Notes: generated from the letters alone by a model not told the origin. Counted from the first letter of the stretch, positions 1-5,603 are shown. The stretch: DNA of 6,340 nucleotides from Schwartzia sp. (in: firmicutes) (GCA_017939945.1 JAGAZS010000137.1:1-6340); one strand, 5' to 3'. Program-made: numbers and translations.

Positions 1-42
1 GCAAATCCTTTATCCCCAGTTCGACTCTGGGTGTCGCCTCCA
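1..42 (+). tRNA. tRNA-Cys (GCA), 3' half, cut by window start
   Basis: Positions 1-3 (GCA) read as the anticodon, followed by A37 and A38 and the 3' side of the anticodon stem (TCCTT, 6-10). A four-base variable region (11-14) comes next. The T arm is CCCAG (15-19), loop TTCGACT (20-26) and CTGGG (27-31). The acceptor 3' strand is TGTCGCC (32-38), with discriminator T39 and encoded CCA (40-42). U73 together with a GCA anticodon is the known identity pattern of tRNA-Cys, so two independent signals agree. The D arm and 5' acceptor strand lie outside the window, so acceptor pairing cannot be checked and the exact isotype rests on the window starting at the anticodon. Confidence 0.88.
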
Positions 43-50
43 GAGAATGA

Positions 51-80
51 ATCCCGGAGCGGGGCTCCGGGATTTTTTTT
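51..80 (+). terminator. Intrinsic terminator after tRNA-Cys
   Basis: A perfect 10-bp stem (51-60 with 64-73) with a GGG loop is followed by eight consecutive T (73-80). It starts nine bases after the tRNA CCA and ends only five bases before the murI Shine-Dalgarno region, so it sits between the tRNA and murI. Confidence 0.93.
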
Positions 81-84
81 GCGG

Positions 85-93
85 AAAGGGAGG
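85..93 (+). promoter_or_regulatory. murI ribosome binding site, decides start
   Basis: AAAGGGAGG ends directly against the ATG at 94, but lies six bases from the in-frame ATG at 100. The spacing therefore favours the second ATG as the start codon. The longer in-frame opening from a GTG at 31 would run through the tRNA end and the terminator and is not credible. Confidence 0.75.
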
Positions 94-99
94 ATGGAA

Positions 100-873
100 A
101 TGGACGCAAGACTGCCTATCGCGGTGTTCGATTCCGGCATGGGGGGAGTCAGCGTGCTTCGCGCGCTCCGTGCGCTTTTGCCCCGGGAAAATTATCTCTA
201 TTTCGGCGATTCGGCGAACGCGCCCTATGGCGTGCGTCCGTATGACGAAATTTTGGCGCTTTCCCGCGCTGCCGTCGCGCATCTTGTCGGCGAGGGAACC
301 AAGGCGCTTGTTGTTGGCTGCAATACGGTGACGAGCGTTGCGGTGAAGACGCTCCGGGCGGAGAATCCCGGCCTGATCATCGTCGCCACCGAACCGGCCG
401 TGAAGCCCGCCGCTTTGGCGAAGCCCGGCGGCACGATTCTTGTGATGGCGACGGACGCAACGGTGCACGGCGACAATTTCCTTTCCCTTGTCCACCGCTA
501 CGGGGACGACGCGAAAATCGTGCAATGTCCTTGCCCCGGCCTGATGGAATTCGTCGAGCGGGGGGAGACGGATTCGGATGCGCTTCGCGCGTACTTGCGG
601 AAGCGGTTCGAGATCTTGGGCGGCGCGAAGCCTGACAGCGTGGTGCTCGGCTGCACCCATTACCCGTTCGTCAGCGGCGCGATCCGCGCTGTGCTCGGCG
701 AGGACGTGACGCTTTTCGACCCGGCGCCCGGCATTGCGCGGCAAGCGAAACGAAGGCTCGCGGCGGCGGGGCTTTTGAACCCGCAGGCAGGCGAAGGGGA
801 AATCCGTTGGGAAAACAGCTCCACGGACCCGGGCATGATCGAGCTGGGGAAAAAACTGTTGCTTATGGAATAA
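100..873 (+). CDS. murI: Glutamate racemase
   Basis: Converts L-glutamate to D-glutamate without a cofactor, supplying the D-Glu added by MurD to cytoplasmic peptidoglycan precursors. From the ATG at 100 the protein has 257 residues, close to the usual 260-270. Family motifs appear in order: FDSGMGGVSVL (10-20, with the conserved Asp11-Ser12), YFGDSANAPYG (34-44), the first catalytic cysteine in VVGCNTVTS (Cys74), EPAVKPA (98-104), and the second catalytic cysteine in GCTHYP (Cys185, with His187). Both cysteines of the two-base mechanism are present, so the enzyme should be active. It follows a tRNA terminator with no obvious promoter of its own; expression may depend on readthrough. No terminator is visible after the stop. 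The start could instead be the ATG at 94, adding two residues. Confidence 0.95.
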   Translation: MDARLPIAVFDSGMGGVSVLRALRALLPRENYLYFGDSANAPYGVRPYDEILALSRAAVAHLVGEGTKALVVGCNTVTSVAVKTLRAENPGLIIVATEPAVKPAALAKPGGTILVMATDATVHGDNFLSLVHRYGDDAKIVQCPCPGLMEFVERGETDSDALRAYLRKRFEILGGAKPDSVVLGCTHYPFVSGAIRAVLGEDVTLFDPAPGIARQAKRRLAAAGLLNPQAGEGEIRWENSSTDPGMIELGKKLLLME

Positions 874-900
874 AACAAAACGATTTCAGAAAATTATAAA

Positions 901-929
901 TTGACAAACGCACTAAAATACGGTATGCT
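901..929 (+). promoter_or_regulatory. Sigma-A-type promoter for malic enzyme gene
   Basis: A perfect -35 box TTGACA (901-906) is separated by 17 bases from a -10 box TATGCT (924-929). An AT-rich stretch (about 886-900) immediately upstream resembles an UP element. The predicted transcription start is near 936, giving a leader of about 60 bases before the ATG at 998. Confidence 0.82.
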
Positions 930-935
930 GATTCG

Positions 936-969
936 CAAGACAGGGATTTTTCACGTCTTGGGATTTTTT
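936..969 (+). promoter_or_regulatory. Possible 5' leader stem-loop of malic enzyme mRNA
   Basis: CAAGAC (936-941) can pair with GTCTTG (955-960) around a 13-base loop, and GGATTTTTT follows. The block GGGATTTTT occurs twice (943-951 and 960-968). The hairpin would sit at the very 5' end of the predicted transcript. It is too weak (six pairs) for me to call a terminator; it could be a stabilising 5' hairpin, a weak attenuator or chance. Confidence 0.3.
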
Positions 970-997
970 ATGTTGAAAAAGGAAAGGGGTAGGAAGA

Positions 998-2254
998 ATG
1001 AACTTAAACGAAGAAGCTCTCCAAGTCCATAAGGAACACAACGGAAAACTTGCGACGGTGCCCAAAGCAAAGCTGGAAAACGCGCATGACCTGAGCGTGC
1101 TTTACACGCCGGGCGTCGCTGAGCCATGCCGGAAAATTCGTGAAGACAAGGACCTTTCCTTTGAATATACTTGCCGCGGCAACATGGTCGCGGTCGTGTC
1201 GGACGGTACACGCGTTCTCGGCCTTGGCAACATCGGACCGGAAGCGGGAATGCCGGTCATGGAAGGCAAATCTGTGCTTTACAAAGTGTTTGCGGACATC
1301 GACTCGGTGCCGATCTGCCTCGACACGACGGACAAGGACAAATTTGTGGAAGCGGTCCGCTATCTGCAGCCGAGCTTTGCGGGCATTAATCTGGAGGACA
1401 TCGAGTCCCCGAAATGCTACGACGTTGAGGACGAGCTGATCGAGAAAATGGACATTCCCGTGTTCCACGACGACCAGCACGGAACGGCGATTGCCTGCGC
1501 GGCGGCAGTGACGAACGCGCTCCGCTTCGTGAAGAAGGATTTCCGCACGGCGCGTATTGTTATTAACGGCGTCGGTGCGGCGGGATCGGCAATCGTTCGC
1601 CTGCTGCTTTCCCTGGGCGCAGAAAATATCATCATGGTGGATGCGATGGGTATCATGTACGACGGGATGGAGACAGCCGCGTTGAATCGCATCCAGCTCG
1701 ATCTGATAAAGCGCACGAACAAGGAGAAGATGCGCGGAAACCTGTTCGATGCCGCCCGTGGGGCGGACGTGCTTTTGGGCGTGTCCCGGCCGGGGCTGTT
1801 TATCCCTGAAATTATTCAGAGCATGAACAGCGATTCCATCGTTTTCGCGATGGCGAACCCGATTCCAGAGACGAGTTACGACGCGGCGAAGGCCGCCGGT
1901 GCGAAAGTCGTCGGCACGGGGCGTTCCGATTCGCCGAACCAGGTCAATAACGTGCTTGTATTCCCCGGACTGTTCCGCGGCGCGATTGACGTACGTGCGC
2001 GCAAGATCAATGAAGCGATGAAGCGAGCGGCTGTTCACGCGATTGCTGAGTTGATTCCGGAAGACGAGTTGCGGGAGGATTATATCATTCCTGCTGTTTT
2101 CGATCCCAATGTCGCTCCTGCTGTCGCGGCTGCTGTTGCGACTGCTGCGATGGATACAGGCGTTGCTCGCGTCAGCGTTGATCCCGAGGAAATCCGCCAG
2201 CGTACGATGGAGCGTACTGCGCGTCTCCGCGAGTTTATCAAGACGCTTCCCTGA
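998..2254 (+). CDS. Malic enzyme (oxaloacetate-decarboxylating malate dehydrogenase), short form
   Basis: Oxidatively decarboxylates L-malate to pyruvate and CO2 with NAD(P) and a divalent metal, in the cytoplasm. The 418-residue length fits the short bacterial type without the C-terminal phosphotransacetylase domain. Recognisable elements: catalytic Tyr36 in LYTPGVAEP; the GxGNIGPEAGMPVMEGK region with catalytic Lys91; metal ligands in NLEDIESP (Glu133, Asp134) and FHDDQHGTA (Asp159); the Rossmann motif NGVGAAGSA (190-198), with Asp215 ending the second strand, which hints at NAD over NADP; ANPIPE (Asn287) and NQVNNVLVFPG (314-324). AAGGGG about eight bases before the ATG, plus AGGAAG at 991-996, supports the start. 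It is a single-gene unit between its own promoter and a strong terminator. Cofactor choice and the direction in vivo cannot be read from sequence, so I give no symbol. Confidence 0.95.
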   Translation: MNLNEEALQVHKEHNGKLATVPKAKLENAHDLSVLYTPGVAEPCRKIREDKDLSFEYTCRGNMVAVVSDGTRVLGLGNIGPEAGMPVMEGKSVLYKVFADIDSVPICLDTTDKDKFVEAVRYLQPSFAGINLEDIESPKCYDVEDELIEKMDIPVFHDDQHGTAIACAAAVTNALRFVKKDFRTARIVINGVGAAGSAIVRLLLSLGAENIIMVDAMGIMYDGMETAALNRIQLDLIKRTNKEKMRGNLFDAARGADVLLGVSRPGLFIPEIIQSMNSDSIVFAMANPIPETSYDAAKAAGAKVVGTGRSDSPNQVNNVLVFPGLFRGAIDVRARKINEAMKRAAVHAIAELIPEDELREDYIIPAVFDPNVAPAVAAAVATAAMDTGVARVSVDPEEIRQRTMERTARLREFIKTLP

Positions 2255-2277
2255 TTTATATTAATATGGAAATGTGG

Positions 2278-2315
2278 AAAGGCCGTTGCGGGTGTATGCT
2301 CGCAACGGCCTTTTT
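2278..2315 (+). terminator. Intrinsic terminator after malic enzyme gene
   Basis: GGCCGTTGCG (2281-2290) pairs perfectly with CGCAACGGCC (2301-2310). AAA/TTT extends the stem to 13 bp, and a run of five T (2311-2315) follows. The stem begins 24 bases after the stop codon. The opposite strand has only a short T run, so it acts mainly on plus-strand transcripts. Confidence 0.93.
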
Positions 2316-2384
2316 GGTATATGGGGGATGGGATAAAATGACAGAACTATCATGTGTGCATTGGAGAACTGCCTATAGAAGAGC

Positions 2385-2410
2385 AAAAAGGGAAGTGCCA
2401 GCTTCACTCC
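2385..2410 (-). terminator. Probable terminator overlapping the Hpt stop codon
   Basis: On the minus strand GGAGTG (2410-2405) can pair with CACTTCC (2397-2391) with one bulged base around a seven-base loop. CTTTTT (2390-2385) follows. The TGA stop of the Hpt gene (2406-2404) falls in the hairpin. Stem strength is modest. The rest of the 2316-2403 gap shows nothing else. Confidence 0.5.
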
Positions 2411-2748
2411 TTTGTCATAGCCAAGAGCTGGTCGCGGATTTCCTTGATGGGGCGGTACATGGAAATATAGTCCACCAGTTTTCGCGCGCGCAGGAGCTCG
2501 GTCATTTCGGCGAGGGGCTCGTAGATGGGCTTCAAGGCGAGGTTGCCGATGACGCCCTTTAGCGCATGGGCGGCCTCGAAGGCCGTGTCCAAATCCCCCT
2601 CGTCCAGTGCATGGCCGAGGGTCTCGAAGTATTCATTGGAAATCGCCATTGAAATCATCTTGAAAAAGAAGATTTCGTTATTCATACAGCGTGTGAGACC
2701 TTCTTTCGGATCGATTCCGAGTTCCTGCATTTTTTCGAGCGTCAGCAT
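2404..2748 (-). CDS. Stand-alone Hpt (histidine phosphotransfer) domain protein
   Basis: A 114-residue, largely helical protein with the Hpt signature AHALKGVIGNL (60-70). His61 is the likely phosphorylation site, with the usual HxLKG context. Known Hpt proteins shuttle phosphate between receiver domains in multi-step relays; this one has no kinase or receiver domain of its own and is probably cytoplasmic. AGGAGG lies eight bases upstream of the ATG on the minus strand (2762-2757), a strong start signal. It is transcribed divergently from the REC-GGDEF gene beginning at 2851, with 102 bases between the start codons, which suggests partnership. A hybrid sensor kinase to feed it is not visible here. 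I found no convincing promoter for this strand; a CATAAT at about 2779-2774 lacks a good -35 box. Confidence 0.88.
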   Translation of the reverse strand: MLTLEKMQELGIDPKEGLTRCMNNEIFFFKMISMAISNEYFETLGHALDEGDLDTAFEAAHALKGVIGNLALKPIYEPLAEMTELLRARKLVDYISMYRPIKEIRDQLLAMTKE

Positions 2749-2756
2749 ATCATTTA

Positions 2757-2762
2757 CCTCCT
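2757..2762 (-). promoter_or_regulatory. Strong ribosome binding site of the Hpt gene
   Basis: Reads AGGAGG on the minus strand, eight bases before the ATG at 2748-2746. An out-of-frame ATG lies between site and start but reaches a stop within a few codons. Confidence 0.8.
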
Positions 2763-2781
2763 GTTTTTGAAAATATTATGT

Positions 2782-2809
2782 TTGCCAGTTTTTTATTTCG
2801 TGATACAAT
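2782..2809 (+). promoter_or_regulatory. Promoter for the REC-GGDEF gene, extended -10
   Basis: TTGCCA (2782-2787), 16 bases, then TACAAT (2804-2809), with TG one base before the -10 box (2801-2802) as in extended -10 promoters. Transcription would start near 2816, which excludes the upstream in-frame start at 2767 and supports the ATG at 2851. Confidence 0.72.
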
Positions 2810-2850
2810 GTGATGAGAAAGAAAAACATTCCAGTGAGGGTGCGGCGAAT

Positions 2851-4134
2851 ATGAAGAAAGTCCTGATTGTCGATGATATGATTGTCACTTTGATGATGAC
2901 CGAGAATATGCTCTGCGGTCATTATATCACTTTTTGCGCTTCTTCGGGACAAGAAGCGATAGAAATTTATCGTCGCGAGTCTCCCGATATGGTGTTGTCT
3001 GATCTTCGGATGCCCGGCATGAGCGGTTTGGAGCTTCAGCAGACGCTGCAAAAAGAGATGCGGAAAACGATTCCGTTCATGTTCATGACGGCAGATCATG
3101 ACGAGGACACGGAGAGCATGGGCTTCGCGAACGGCGCGATGGATTTCATCCGGAAGCCGTTCCGGCCCGATGTGCTGCTCCGTCGCGTCGGAAACATTTT
3201 GCAGACAGTGGACCAAATCGAGGGCTTGAAGCGGCATGCGAGCACCGATGCCTTGACCGGGCTTCTGAATAAGTCGTCGGCGGAAGAGAAACTGCAAAGA
3301 ATCTGTTCGGAGGCTCATGGCGCGCTTTTGATGATTGATCTTGACAGCTTCAAGCCGGTCAATGATATTTACGGTCATTCGATGGGCGACAAGTTGTTGA
3401 TGAGCTTTTCGGATATTCTGCGCGCTTCGGTTCGACCGGACGATGTGCTTGGGCGCGTCGGCGGGGACGAGTTTGTTGCCTTTTGTCATGGCATGCACGA
3501 TGAGCAAGGGATAGCGAACAAATCGGCGTTTATCAACGAGCACATCGTGAAGGCTGCAAGGGAACTGATGGGTGAAGATATGTCAATTCCCATCGGCGTA
3601 TCTGTCGGTTGTGTTTTTGTGCCGAGGAGTGGCACGGATTATTCGGCTCTCGTCAAAAAAGCGGACAAAGCGCTGTACGAGGTCAAGCAGAATGGGAAGC
3701 ATGGCTATCATGTGTACAGCGAGGAACGGGACGAAGGTACGGAGCAAAGATCCTCGTCGCTTGTCGACTTGGGGCTGGTCCTCGATGAACGTAATCCCCG
3801 CAATGGGGCAATGAATCTTCCCTTTGAGGAATTTCGTGCCGTATATCGTTTCCTTCAGCGGACATTGGGGATTTTCAGCAAGCCGGAATCTTTGTTGCGT
3901 TTCTCTTTGCCAAAGGGAACGTCCGCGGAAACGGAGGACGAGTTTTTATTGACTCTCTGCTCGACGCTTCGCACAGGAGATGTGATTACGAAAAATGGCG
4001 GTCATTTCCTCGTGCTGCTGGTCAATACGAATTTTCCAAATCTTTCCCACGCTGCGGAGCGGTTACGGAAAAGCTGGTTGCTTCAGCATGAGGATGAAGA
4101 TTTTGATTACGAGTGGACGGTCTTGGAACCGTAA
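2851..4134 (+). CDS. Response regulator: REC + diguanylate cyclase (GGDEF) + degenerate GGDEF-like C-terminus
   Basis: Predicted phosphorylation-controlled enzyme making c-di-GMP from two GTP. From the ATG at 2851 (GAGGGTG eight bases upstream) it has 427 residues. The receiver domain (about 1-120) has acidic Asp8-Asp9, phosphoacceptor Asp51 in LSDLRMPGMSG, Thr80 and Lys102-Pro103. The GGDEF domain (about 125-290) begins at DALTGLLN, has DLDSFKPVND and an intact GGDEF (204-208), and carries an RPDD inhibitory I-site (195-198) exactly five residues before it, so product feedback is expected. The last 130 or so residues look like a second, decayed GGDEF domain: LRTGDVITKNGGHFLVLL (373-390) lines up with the usual LR..DV..R.GGDEF, with GGHF in place of GGDE. 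It has no membrane segment. It lies opposite an Hpt gene, its probable phosphate donor. The function of the C-terminal part is inferred. Confidence 0.92.
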   Translation: MKKVLIVDDMIVTLMMTENMLCGHYITFCASSGQEAIEIYRRESPDMVLSDLRMPGMSGLELQQTLQKEMRKTIPFMFMTADHDEDTESMGFANGAMDFIRKPFRPDVLLRRVGNILQTVDQIEGLKRHASTDALTGLLNKSSAEEKLQRICSEAHGALLMIDLDSFKPVNDIYGHSMGDKLLMSFSDILRASVRPDDVLGRVGGDEFVAFCHGMHDEQGIANKSAFINEHIVKAARELMGEDMSIPIGVSVGCVFVPRSGTDYSALVKKADKALYEVKQNGKHGYHVYSEERDEGTEQRSSSLVDLGLVLDERNPRNGAMNLPFEEFRAVYRFLQRTLGIFSKPESLLRFSLPKGTSAETEDEFLLTLCSTLRTGDVITKNGGHFLVLLVNTNFPNLSHAAERLRKSWLLQHEDEDFDYEWTVLEP

Positions 4135-4151
4135 AATCAATCATAACATGG

Positions 4152-4190
4152 GCAATAAACCGCCGCAGGTAATATGCGGCGGTTTATTGC
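4152..4190 (+). terminator. Long perfect inverted repeat, probable (bidirectional) terminator
   Basis: A 16-bp perfect stem (4152-4167 with 4175-4190) with a seven-base loop starts 18 bases after the REC-GGDEF stop. GTTTATTGC in the descending arm gives a partial T-rich end instead of a clean T tract. The AATAAA/TTTATT arms make it symmetrical, so it could work on either strand. Position and strength favour a terminator; another RNA structure is possible. Confidence 0.65.
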
Positions 4191-4207
4191 GGTGTGCGTT
4201 TCTGAAC

Positions 4208-4251
4208 GATGACAGATTGGAATCTCCAAGAAACGAGGGAGATGACCGATT
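4208..4251 (+). repeat. Short imperfect direct repeat GATGAC(A/C)GATT
   Basis: GATGACAGATT (4208-4218) and GATGACCGATT (4241-4251) match at 10 of 11 bases and lie exactly 33 bases apart. They may be a coding trace or chance. TCTCCAAG (4223-4230) also recurs inverted as CTTGGAGA (4279-4286). Confidence 0.4.
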
Positions 4252-4347
4252 ACCAAGGATGTCCGTCAAGAGGCGGAACTTGGAGAAATGTGCAAAACTT
4301 TGGCCAATAAAAAGGAACTCAGTGATTTCAAGACTTTTCGTGTATAA
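4249..4347 (+). pseudogene. Possible tiny or decayed coding stretch (32 codons)
   Basis: From 4249 to the TAA at 4345-4347 one frame reads ITKDVRQEAELGEMCKTLAN (4249-4308) and then KKELSDFKTFRV, with a protein-like composition. The only ATG inside is at 4288. The first codon is ATT, seven bases after GAGGGAG (4235-4241), so this is either a small gene with a rare or mutated start, or the end of a decayed gene. A stop lies just before it at 4243-4245. I do not recognise a family, and chance is quite possible. Confidence 0.22.
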
Positions 4348-4403
4348 ACGTATCATAAAAGACGTACCAAAAATAAAAATCGGGTGTTTTTCGCTTGTTT
4401 TTG

Positions 4404-4412
4404 TGATATGAT
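4404..4412 (+). promoter_or_regulatory. Extended -10 promoter for the GTPase gene
   Basis: TATGAT (4407-4412) is preceded by TG one base upstream (4404-4405). The -35 region (about 4385-4390, TGTTTT) is poor, as is typical when an extended -10 is used. Transcription would begin near 4419, about 31 bases before the ATG. Confidence 0.55.
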
Positions 4413-4449
4413 GAGACAATAAACCCGCATAAAATAAGGGGGTTACAAA

Positions 4450-5520
4450 ATGGAAAACGGCAAATTAAACCTCGAGGAAGAAATGCAGGCGAAATGGGAA
4501 GAAAAAAAGCGGGAGCTGGAGGAGGAAGTCCATATCGCATTGGTCGGACAGCCGGGTGCGGGAAAATCAAGCCTTATCAATAAACTGATCGGACGAAAGC
4601 TTTTCGAGACGGGCGTGCATACCGATACGACGGTGGACATGCAGGAGGCGGCTTTCGGCACGCTCCGTATCCATGACCTACCAGGTTACGGGACGGCGCG
4701 TTTTCCCGTCGAGCGCTGGGTGGAGGAATTTCATCCGGAGCAATATGACTTGTACCTGTTCGTGTTTGAGGGAAAGCTCCACGATTCCGACGCGATTCTG
4801 TTCACTTACTTGAAGCAGTGGCGCGACGAGCGGGAGCATCCGTTTTTCATCGTGCGGAACAAAAAGGACCAAATCTGGGACGAGGAAAAGCCGAAGGACG
4901 CGCTGATGGACGAGATCGCGAAGGACGTGCGCGACAAGCTCGACGAGCCGGACGCTGCGGTACAGTTTGTCAGCTGCCGGACGGGCGAGGGAATCGAGGA
5001 CTTGAAGCAGGCGATTTTCGCGGCGGATGTGCTCGGCGTTAAGCGCTCGAAGCTTCGCGCGGAGTTCCAGGCGACTTCGATGGAGGATCTCGCGTATAAG
5101 AAACAGCATTCGATGAAAGCCGTCAACACCTACGCGTGGCTCGGCGCGGCAAACGCGGTGAACCCGGTGCCGGGGCTCGACGTGACGCTGGACGTGGGCA
5201 TGTTTTACAAGCTGCTTTCAGAGATACGGCGCATTTTCGGCATTACGGACGACCTCGCCCAGACGCTGGAAAAGTACAAAGTGCTGGCGCCTATCGGGCA
5301 GCGCGTCTTTTCCTATGCGACGCAGGAGGGCGTCGTGATGATGGTGAAGAAGCTGGCAGGGGAGTTTGCGGGCAAGGAAATCTCGAAGTATATTCCCTTC
5401 GTCGGACAGGCGGCAGCTGCCGCCACGGGCTATATGATGATCCAGAAGATCGGCGAGAAATACGTGGACGATTGTTACACAATCGCACAGGAAATCCTGC
5501 GGGGAATATTAAAAAGGTAA
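4450..5520 (+). CDS. IRG-like (immunity-related GTPase family) GTPase with hydrophobic C-terminal domain
   Basis: A 356-residue P-loop GTPase with all the main motifs: G1 GQPGAGKS (33-40), a G2-type threonine in TDTT (59-61... Thr60/61), G3 DLPG (76-79), G4 NKKD (137-140) and a G5-like SCRTGEG (175-181). A charged, helix-forming, possibly coiled-coil segment precedes it (about 8-26). The stretch LPGYGTARFP (77-86), then QYDLYLFVFEGK (98-109) and FFIVRNKKD (132-140), matches the layout I know from animal IRG/p47 GTPases (LPG.GT..FP, YD.F.I, F.FVRTK.D). The C-terminal half has NAVNPVPGLDVTLDVGMF (235-252) and a hydrophobic helix PFVGQAAAAATGYMM (316-330), recalling DUF697/YcjF-type membrane-associated regions. 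AAGGGGG seven bases upstream supports the start. The gene stands alone with its own promoter. Membrane association is inferred; an Era/EngA-type housekeeping role is the alternative. Confidence 0.85.
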   Translation: MENGKLNLEEEMQAKWEEKKRELEEEVHIALVGQPGAGKSSLINKLIGRKLFETGVHTDTTVDMQEAAFGTLRIHDLPGYGTARFPVERWVEEFHPEQYDLYLFVFEGKLHDSDAILFTYLKQWRDEREHPFFIVRNKKDQIWDEEKPKDALMDEIAKDVRDKLDEPDAAVQFVSCRTGEGIEDLKQAIFAADVLGVKRSKLRAEFQATSMEDLAYKKQHSMKAVNTYAWLGAANAVNPVPGLDVTLDVGMFYKLLSEIRRIFGITDDLAQTLEKYKVLAPIGQRVFSYATQEGVVMMVKKLAGEFAGKEISKYIPFVGQAAAAATGYMMIQKIGEKYVDDCYTIAQEILRGILKR

Positions 5521-5532
5521 AGAAATGATACG

Positions 5533-5560
5533 TTGATTTTTAGTCGCATTTTGGTAAAAT
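5533..5560 (+). promoter_or_regulatory. Promoter for the small gene and cysS
   Basis: TTGATT (5533-5538), 16 bases, then TAAAAT (5555-5560). Transcription would start near 5567, upstream of the ribosome binding site at 5591. The -10 box lies within an in-frame ATG context at 5559, which rules that ATG out as the start of the following gene. Confidence 0.65.
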
Positions 5561-5583
5561 GAAACAATGTAGTTTTTCATTTT
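5556..5583 (+). repeat. AT-rich inverted repeat over the -10 box and transcription start
   Basis: AAAATGAAA (5556-5564) and TTTCATTTT (5575-5583) are perfect reverse complements around a ten-base centre. Position over the -10 and start site would suit a repressor operator; the low GC content also allows chance. Confidence 0.4.
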
Positions 5584-5590
5584 TGTTTGC

Positions 5591-5596
5591 AAGGAG
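5591..5596 (+). promoter_or_regulatory. Ribosome binding site deciding the small-gene start
   Basis: AAGGAG lies seven bases before the ATG at 5604 and downstream of the alternative ATG at 5559, so translation should start at 5604. Confidence 0.8.
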
Positions 5597-5603
5597 TTTG
5601 CCT

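Larger units (their letters stand above)
4191..4449 (+). other. 259-base intergenic region without a confident gene
   Basis: The first half (4191-4347) contains short open stretches and small repeats described separately. The second half (about 4348-4440) is AT-rich and holds the promoter of the GTPase gene. The longer open frames crossing it on either strand lack ribosome binding sites and run through the 4152-4190 hairpin, so I do not call them. I see no tRNA, riboswitch or IS end. Confidence 0.6.

Noticed and set aside
1004..2038. Long minus-strand open frame (344 codons) opposite the malic enzyme gene
   Set aside because: The protein is His/Arg-rich with no recognisable motif, typical of the antisense of a GC-rich gene; the plus-strand frame carries complete malic enzyme motifs.
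2266..2562. Open frame on the plus strand over the Hpt gene
   Set aside because: It begins inside the malic enzyme terminator region, has no ribosome binding site and is mostly antisense to the well-supported Hpt gene.
2776..3543. Minus-strand open frame opposite the response regulator
   Set aside because: Antisense shadow of REC-GGDEF; no start signals and composition unlike a real protein.
3995..4411. Plus-strand open frame overlapping the end of the REC-GGDEF gene and the intergenic region
   Set aside because: It starts within another gene, crosses the 16-bp hairpin, and has no ribosome binding site or recognisable domain.
4141..4419. Minus-strand open frame of 92 codons in the gap before the GTPase gene
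   Set aside because: It runs through the hairpin at 4152-4190, lacks a Shine-Dalgarno sequence and overlaps the GTPase promoter.
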